NCBI GenBank assembly: GCA_964476375.1
Contig: CAYYZW010000056.1
Coordinates: forward strand, 1 to 57,717
From: SAT2750 sp964476375
GTDB lineage: Bacteria > Planctomycetota > Planctomycetia > Pirellulales > Pirellulaceae
Reading direction: 5' to 3'
DNA: 57,717 nucleotides
Shown here piece after piece: positions 54,188 to 57,717 of the stretch. Numbering within the stretch: the first letter of the stretch is position 1; the number at the start of each line of letters is the position of its first letter. The notes beneath the pieces are model-generated. The model did not search any database. It worked only from the letters and a program-made list of their open reading frames with translations, and was not told the DNA's origin. The position numbers were made by a program, and so were the translations under genes.

Positions 54188-54463
54188 TTAAAGATCGGAG
54201 TCGACGTCCTGCAGGCGGTTTAATCGCCGGGATCGGAAAAAGAGAGCCAGGCTCCAGAAGAGGACAAACAGCACGACCGAGCCGGCAACAAGCAGCCCCT
54301 TGTAGAGGGCGATCCGGTCGCTGGGCGCCGTGTCCTGGCGACCGTACTCTCCCAGCACGATCCCGGTGACCGTCCACCCGCCCCAGGCCAGCAATCCCAT
54401 CATGATGGCCAGCAGGGGCCACCAGGAAACCCGTCCCGGGGATCTGGTTTCACTGTCTGACAT
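54188..54463 (-). CDS. Small two-span membrane protein of unknown function
   Basis: A 91-residue protein. Two hydrophobic segments lie at about 12-37 (VSWWPLLAIMMGLLAWGGWT) and 57-75 (GLLVAGSVVLFVLFWSLALF). The N-terminus is Ser/Thr/Glu-rich and the C-terminus basic (FRSRRLNRLQ). It starts 4 bp after the stop of the radical SAM gene on the same strand and precedes uvrA by 144 bp. No homology is recognised. The coding status is supported by the tight spacing and by the two clear spans. Confidence 0.6.
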   Translation of the reverse strand: MSDSETRSPGRVSWWPLLAIMMGLLAWGGWTVTGIVLGEYGRQDTAPSDRIALYKGLLVAGSVVLFVLFWSLALFFRSRRLNRLQDVDSDL

Positions 54464-54467
54464 TATT

Positions 54468-55355
54468 TCAGTCTCCGTTCCCGGACATTCCCTCGAGCGA
54501 ACCGTAGTACCCCTTTGCGGCCAGCCCGGCCTGGTCTCTCACCAGTTCTACCAGCTGGTCGACTTCGATATCGACCAGCGGCGTCACCGTTGATTCTGCC
54601 GGCGGACGGGCGACGGTGTAAACCTGGACAAGTGAAATTTGTCCGCCCTGGCTGACGATCTCCCGGAGTCGGTCGCAGAACGCCTGCTGTTCCTTCCCGC
54701 TCGGCGGCTGGCCTGCAATCCGCATGAAGAGCGCCTGGATGACAATCGGCCGTTGCCTCGCTGCTGCCAGGATATTGTCAAGGACCTGTTGGAAGGGGAT
54801 CGACGTGCGTTCCACCTGCTGGTAGTACGCCTCTGTCCCGGCTTCCAGCTTGGCCCAGATCTCTCCCTGGTTCGCATCCAGGATCTCCAGCCCGCGTTGC
54901 ACATGAGGGCGGTGAAACATGCTGGCGTTGCTGATCAGGATCATTTTGACACTGTCGAGCCCGTGTCGTCGCTTGATGCCGGCGCAGGATTCCAGCAGCT
55001 TGTCAAAATTCTGGTAGGTCGTCGGTTCCCCATCCCCGGAGAAGGCGATGTCGTTAAGTCGCCGAAGTGCCTGGGGGGTATCCGAAAAGCGACTTTCGTG
55101 AAACAAGTCACCGCTGGTGACTGCCGAGAGCATCTGGTCGAGTTCTTCAAGCAGGGCGGCAGTTTCCACAAAACGGGTTTCAGACTGGCTGGTTCGCTCG
55201 ACCTGGCAGTAGATGCAGTCGAAATTACAGACCTTGTCGGGATTGAGATTAACCCCGACCGAGATTCCACCACTTCGCCGGCTCAGGACCGGGTAGACGA
55301 ACCGGTTCTGTTCGAATCGGCGTTCATGTCGCTGGTGAAGCGGATGAGTTTTCAT
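54468..55355 (-). CDS. Radical SAM protein
   Basis: A 295-residue radical SAM enzyme. The cluster motif CNFDCIYCQ (CxxxCxxC) is at about residues 43-51, preceded by GGISVGVNLNPDKV. SGDGEPTTY and MILISNASMF follow in a fold like the wyosine-type COG0731 family, but without the extra cysteines of TYW1. Roles in tRNA or peptide modification are possible, and no substrate is evident. It sits between ilvC (25 bp) and the small membrane protein gene (4 bp), on the same strand, so it could be read with the ilv genes. A functional link is not obvious. Confidence 0.82.
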   Translation of the reverse strand: MKTHPLHQRHERRFEQNRFVYPVLSRRSGGISVGVNLNPDKVCNFDCIYCQVERTSQSETRFVETAALLEELDQMLSAVTSGDLFHESRFSDTPQALRRLNDIAFSGDGEPTTYQNFDKLLESCAGIKRRHGLDSVKMILISNASMFHRPHVQRGLEILDANQGEIWAKLEAGTEAYYQQVERTSIPFQQVLDNILAAARQRPIVIQALFMRIAGQPPSGKEQQAFCDRLREIVSQGGQISLVQVYTVARPPAESTVTPLVDIEVDQLVELVRDQAGLAAKGYYGSLEGMSGNGD

Positions 55356-55380
55356 CGCGGCTTCCCGGAAGACTGGCTGA

Positions 55381-56385
55381 CTAGACTTCCTTGCTGTCGA
55401 TCCACGTCATCAGCCGTCGCAGGCGGCGTCCGACTTCTTCGATCTGGCTATTTGCACCGCGCCGTCGTCGGGCCTTGAACGCCGGCGCCCCTGCCTTGTT
55501 CTCCAGGATCCAGTTTCGGGCGAATTCCCCATTCTGAATCTCGGCAAGGATCTTCTTCATCTCCTTGCGGGTCTCGTCGTTCACAATCCGTGGGCCACTA
55601 CTGTAATCCCCGTACTCTGCCGTGTTACTGACACTGTACCGCATGTAGCTTAGTCCACCCTCATAGAAGAGGTCGACGATCAGTTTCAGCTCGTGCAGGC
55701 ATTCAAAGTAGGCCATCTCCGGCTGGTAACCTGCCTCGACGAGCACGTTAAAGGCGGATTCGACCAGCTCGCTGACGCCTCCACAGAGCACCACCTGTTC
55801 ACCGAACAGGTCTGTTTCCGTTTCTTCCTCAAAGGTTGTTTCAATAACACCGCCACGGGTGCCCCCGATTCCCTTGGCATAAGCCAGGCCAAGCTGCTTT
55901 GTCTCTTCACTGGCACCCTCGCTCAGGGCGATCAGGGCGGGCACGCCACCCCCTTTCTCGTATTCGCTCCGAACCAGGTGCCCGGGACCCTTGGGTGCGA
56001 CCAGCAGGGCATCCACACCCTCCGGTGGTGCGACCTGGCCGAAGTGGATATTGAACCCGTGCGAGCACATCAGGATATTGCCGGGCTCCAGGTTGTCCCG
56101 GATCTGGCTACGGAAAATATCCCCCTGGACTTCATCCGGCAACAGGACATTCACCATGTCTCCCTGCTGGGTCGCCTCGTTCAAGGGGAGCGGTTCGAAG
56201 CCATGGCTGACAGCCAGGTCATAGTTCGGACTGCCGGGACGCTGGCCGACGATCACATGACAGCCGCTGTCCTTGAGATTCTGTGCCTGGGCATGTCCCT
56301 GGGAACCATAGCCGAGGATGGCGATCGTCTTGTCCTTGAGCAGCTCGAGGTCGGCATCGTTGTCGTAGTAAATAGTTGCGGTCAT
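55381..56385 (-). CDS. ilvC: Ketol-acid reductoisomerase (class I)
   Basis: A 334-residue enzyme that rearranges and reduces acetolactate (and acetohydroxybutyrate) with NADPH in branched-chain amino acid synthesis. It shows the N-terminal dinucleotide motif LGYGSQGHAQAQNLKDSG, VNVLLPDEVQGDIF, PKGPGHLVRSEYEKGGGVPA, the metal-site region ETTFEEETETDLFGEQ and the C-terminal YMRYSVSNTAEYGDYSSG. The start chosen is the ATG at 56385, 8 bp after the ilvN stop with AGGAG upstream. An alternative GTG four codons earlier overlaps ilvN. The length is typical of short class I enzymes. Confidence 0.97.
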   Translation of the reverse strand: MTATIYYDNDADLELLKDKTIAILGYGSQGHAQAQNLKDSGCHVIVGQRPGSPNYDLAVSHGFEPLPLNEATQQGDMVNVLLPDEVQGDIFRSQIRDNLEPGNILMCSHGFNIHFGQVAPPEGVDALLVAPKGPGHLVRSEYEKGGGVPALIALSEGASEETKQLGLAYAKGIGGTRGGVIETTFEEETETDLFGEQVVLCGGVSELVESAFNVLVEAGYQPEMAYFECLHELKLIVDLFYEGGLSYMRYSVSNTAEYGDYSSGPRIVNDETRKEMKKILAEIQNGEFARNWILENKAGAPAFKARRRRGANSQIEEVGRRLRRLMTWIDSKEV

Positions 56386-56393
56386 CGTAAAGT

Positions 56394-56912
56394 TCACTCC
56401 TCTGAGGCTGGAGAATCGCTTTCTTCATGCATCGTGGCACTGCGGACAATGGCGATTCGGCCGGTTCGTACAAGTTCGGTGATCCCGTAGGGTCGCATAC
56501 GTTCGATAAAGGCCTGGATTTTCTGTTCCCGTCCGGATATTTCAATCACGATCTCCTCGGCACCGACATCAACAATCTTGGCACGGAAGATCTCCACCAG
56601 CTCGCGAATTTCGCTCCGCTCACTCCCCTTGGGGGCCCTTACCTTGACCAGCATCAGGTCACGTTCCACGAAGTCGGTGGAGCTGATATCGATGACCTTG
56701 ACGACGCTGACAATTTTCTCCAGCTGCTTGCGGACCTGTTCAAGTACCCGTTCATCCCCGACCACGACAAAAGTCATGCGGGATAACTGGGGATCCTCTG
56801 TTTCACCGACGGCCAGGGAGTCAATGTTGTATCCGCGCGAGGCGAGCATGCCGGAAATGTGCGAGAGCACTCCCGGGACATTGTGCACGACAGCGGAGAG
56901 GACGTGGCGCAT
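56394..56912 (-). CDS. ilvN: Acetolactate synthase, small (regulatory) subunit
   Basis: A 172-residue regulatory subunit. The N-terminal ACT domain (LSAVVHNVPGVLSHISGMLA, then SRGYNIDSLAVGETEDPQLS) binds valine for feedback control. The C-terminal half (VFRAKIVDVG-type segment, EIVIEISGREQKIQAFIERM, YGITELVRTGRIAI) is typical. It regulates and stabilises the catalytic subunit IlvB, which is not in the window. It is directly upstream of ilvC and preceded by a promoter-like element. The 3' 20 residues are Ser/Glu-rich. Confidence 0.95.
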   Translation of the reverse strand: MRHVLSAVVHNVPGVLSHISGMLASRGYNIDSLAVGETEDPQLSRMTFVVVGDERVLEQVRKQLEKIVSVVKVIDISSTDFVERDLMLVKVRAPKGSERSEIRELVEIFRAKIVDVGAEEIVIEISGREQKIQAFIERMRPYGITELVRTGRIAIVRSATMHEESDSPASEE

Positions 56913-56964
56913 GGGAAAAAACCGGTGTTACCAGCAGGAATGACTGGTTTCGGGGGAAACTGCC

Positions 56965-56993
56965 ATCCTAGTCCTGCTACCAGGCGCCGACAA
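56965..56993 (-). promoter_or_regulatory. Putative promoter of the ilvN-ilvC operon
   Basis: Minus strand TTGTCG (56988-56993), a 17-bp spacer and TAGGAT (56965-56970), about 55 bp upstream of the ilvN ATG. Spacing is ideal, but both boxes are only moderate matches. Confidence 0.35.
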
Positions 56994-57017
56994 GGGGATT
57001 CCAGGACGGCCCTGCAG

Positions 57018-57041
57018 AGAGCCTTCCTGCAGGCTCTTTTT
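57018..57041 (+). terminator. Possible Rho-independent terminator or leader hairpin
   Basis: AGAGCCT-TCCTGC-AGGCTCT makes a perfect 7-bp stem with a 6-base loop, followed by TTTT on the plus strand. No plus-strand gene ends nearby. On the minus strand it lies just downstream of tRNA-Arg, where the T-run is missing, so it may instead end or process the tRNA transcript. Confidence 0.4.
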
Positions 57042-57058
57042 CAGATGCTGTTGAAAAG

Positions 57059-57132
57059 CACGCCCGGTAGGATTCGAACCTACAACCCTCGGTTCCGAAG
57101 ACCGATGCGCTATCCAGTTGCGCCACGGGCGC
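57059..57132 (-). tRNA. tRNA-Arg (anticodon TCG)
   Basis: On the minus strand the acceptor stem GCGCCCG (57132 downward) pairs with CGGGCGT, with a G-U first pair. The D arm is GCGCAACTGGATAGCGC, the anticodon stem-loop TCGGT-CTTCGGA-ACCGA has anticodon TCG for arginine CGA codons, and the T arm is GTAGGTTCGAATCCTAC. The gene is 74 nt to the discriminator base and does not encode the 3' CCA. It lies between ribD and ilvN. Confidence 0.95.
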
Positions 57133-57210
57133 ACGGGTGATCATCCGGGATCAGCCGAACTGTGGAAGTATTGCACAAGCCGATTCGCTTGTCCACGTGC
57201 CGTATTCCCC

Positions 57211-57717
57211 CTAAAGCTGGCTGCGGCCATCCAGTCGGCCATGCAGGTAGATATCGCCTTCAAGCGTGGTGAACCGGGGGTTCTCCAGTGAAAGGGCATC
57301 GGCCATCTGCTCGCTTCCGGTTCCTCCCAGGGGCCCGAGAGCCTGGTCTCCTCCGACCAGCTTGGGCGCCATGAAAACATGGACTTCATCGACATGGTCA
57401 CCATCACGAAAAGCTCCCAGCAACCTGGAACCGCCCTCGACAAGCACATTGGTCATCTGCCGCTTTCCCAGTTCCGCAAGCAGGCCGGGAATGGTGTTGC
57501 CGGGGGTCTCGAGCTGGAGTACCTCGCAGCCCGCTTGTTCAAGCCGGGAAATCTGTTCCGGGTCGGTTTCTGGCCCGCAGCTGATCAGCACCGGAAAATC
57601 GGTTGCTGTCTTGAGGAGCTGGGAATCCGCGGGTACTGCCGCATGGTTGGTAACGATGACGCGCAGCGGACTTCGTGGCCCGGGGGGGCGGGCTGTCAGC
57701 AGGGGGTCGTCACTTGT
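57211..57717 (-). CDS. ribD: Riboflavin biosynthesis reductase domain of RibD, N-terminus off the window
   Basis: The frame enters from the right edge and ends at 57211, so the last 168 residues are visible, without a start. The segment begins SDDPLLTARPPGPRSPLRVI and continues with NVLVEGGSRLLGAFRDGDHV, DEVHVFMAPKLVGGDQALGP, the NADPH- and substrate-binding signatures of the C-terminal 5-amino-6-(5-phosphoribosylamino)uracil reductase domain. The deaminase domain would lie outside the window. It reduces the ribosyl side chain in riboflavin synthesis. About 80 bp of non-coding DNA separates it from the tRNA gene. Confidence 0.93.
   Translation of the reverse strand, partial: TSDDPLLTARPPGPRSPLRVIVTNHAAVPADSQLLKTATDFPVLISCGPETDPEQISRLEQAGCEVLQLETPGNTIPGLLAELGKRQMTNVLVEGGSRLLGAFRDGDHVDEVHVFMAPKLVGGDQALGPLGGTGSEQMADALSLENPRFTTLEGDIYLHGRLDGRSQL

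Noticed and set aside
56928..57134. Open frame over the tRNA (68 residues, starts MRPWRNWIAHRSSEP).
   Set aside because: It is the known kind of artefact produced by reading through a tRNA gene, whose cloverleaf is clear at 57059-57132.

Overview
The window (57.7 kb, fairly GC-rich, densely coded, mostly minus strand) looks like a chromosomal segment of a member of the Planctomycetes. The evidence is a short basic protein resembling the PVC-superphylum signature family (28402-28689), a double-length tandem UvrA (47129-54043), DUF3299 proteins, a PQQ-type beta-propeller protein with a Pro-rich tail, an FHA-less Ser/Thr kinase and several large proteins of the kind seen in this phylum. No insertion sequence, prophage, CRISPR array, rRNA operon or replication origin was seen. 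The content is core metabolism interleaved with lineage-specific accessory operons.

Left part (1-19 kb). A truncated TPR protein is followed by a five-gene minus-strand operon (929-6962): small membrane subunit, sodium:solute symporter, M19 dipeptidase, FAH-fold 2-keto-3-deoxy sugar-acid dehydratase and 2-oxoglutarate semialdehyde dehydrogenase. Together they suggest import of a sugar acid or related compound and its oxidation to 2-oxoglutarate. A promoter-like element and a 14-bp palindrome precede it. Next come sulfite reductase, folD, two RNA methyltransferases, a GT9 glycosyltransferase, a lipoprotein, then purH - unknown zinc-ribbon protein - trpC, and the beta-propeller protein with its own strong terminator.

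Middle (19-38 kb). A 1320-residue protein of unknown function, a plant-TRZ1-like RNase Z and hemW lie on the plus strand. They are followed by a pentapeptide-repeat protein, scpA, larA, the PVC small basic protein (own promoter, 5' hairpin), a protein kinase, accD, rpe and scpB. At 32.2-38.7 kb lies a sugar-conversion cluster: ketose 3-epimerase, Gfo/Idh/MocA dehydrogenase, xylose-isomerase-like TIM barrel, cupin, and a divergent DUF4432 mutarotase-like protein.

Right part (38.7-57.7 kb). A five-gene operon encodes two secreted/membrane DUF3299 proteins, a CxxC helical-repeat membrane protein and a MacB/Lol-type ABC permease plus ATPase. It is the best candidate for an undescribed system here, possibly a metal-handling ABC module. 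It is followed by smpB, an unusual lipB that lacks the usual catalytic residues, lipA, a CBM9-like protein, the giant UvrA with an unexplained ~340-residue C-terminal extension, a radical SAM protein, ilvC-ilvN, tRNA-Arg(TCG) and the C-terminal half of ribD.

All identifications come from reading motifs and gene order by eye. No homology search was run.
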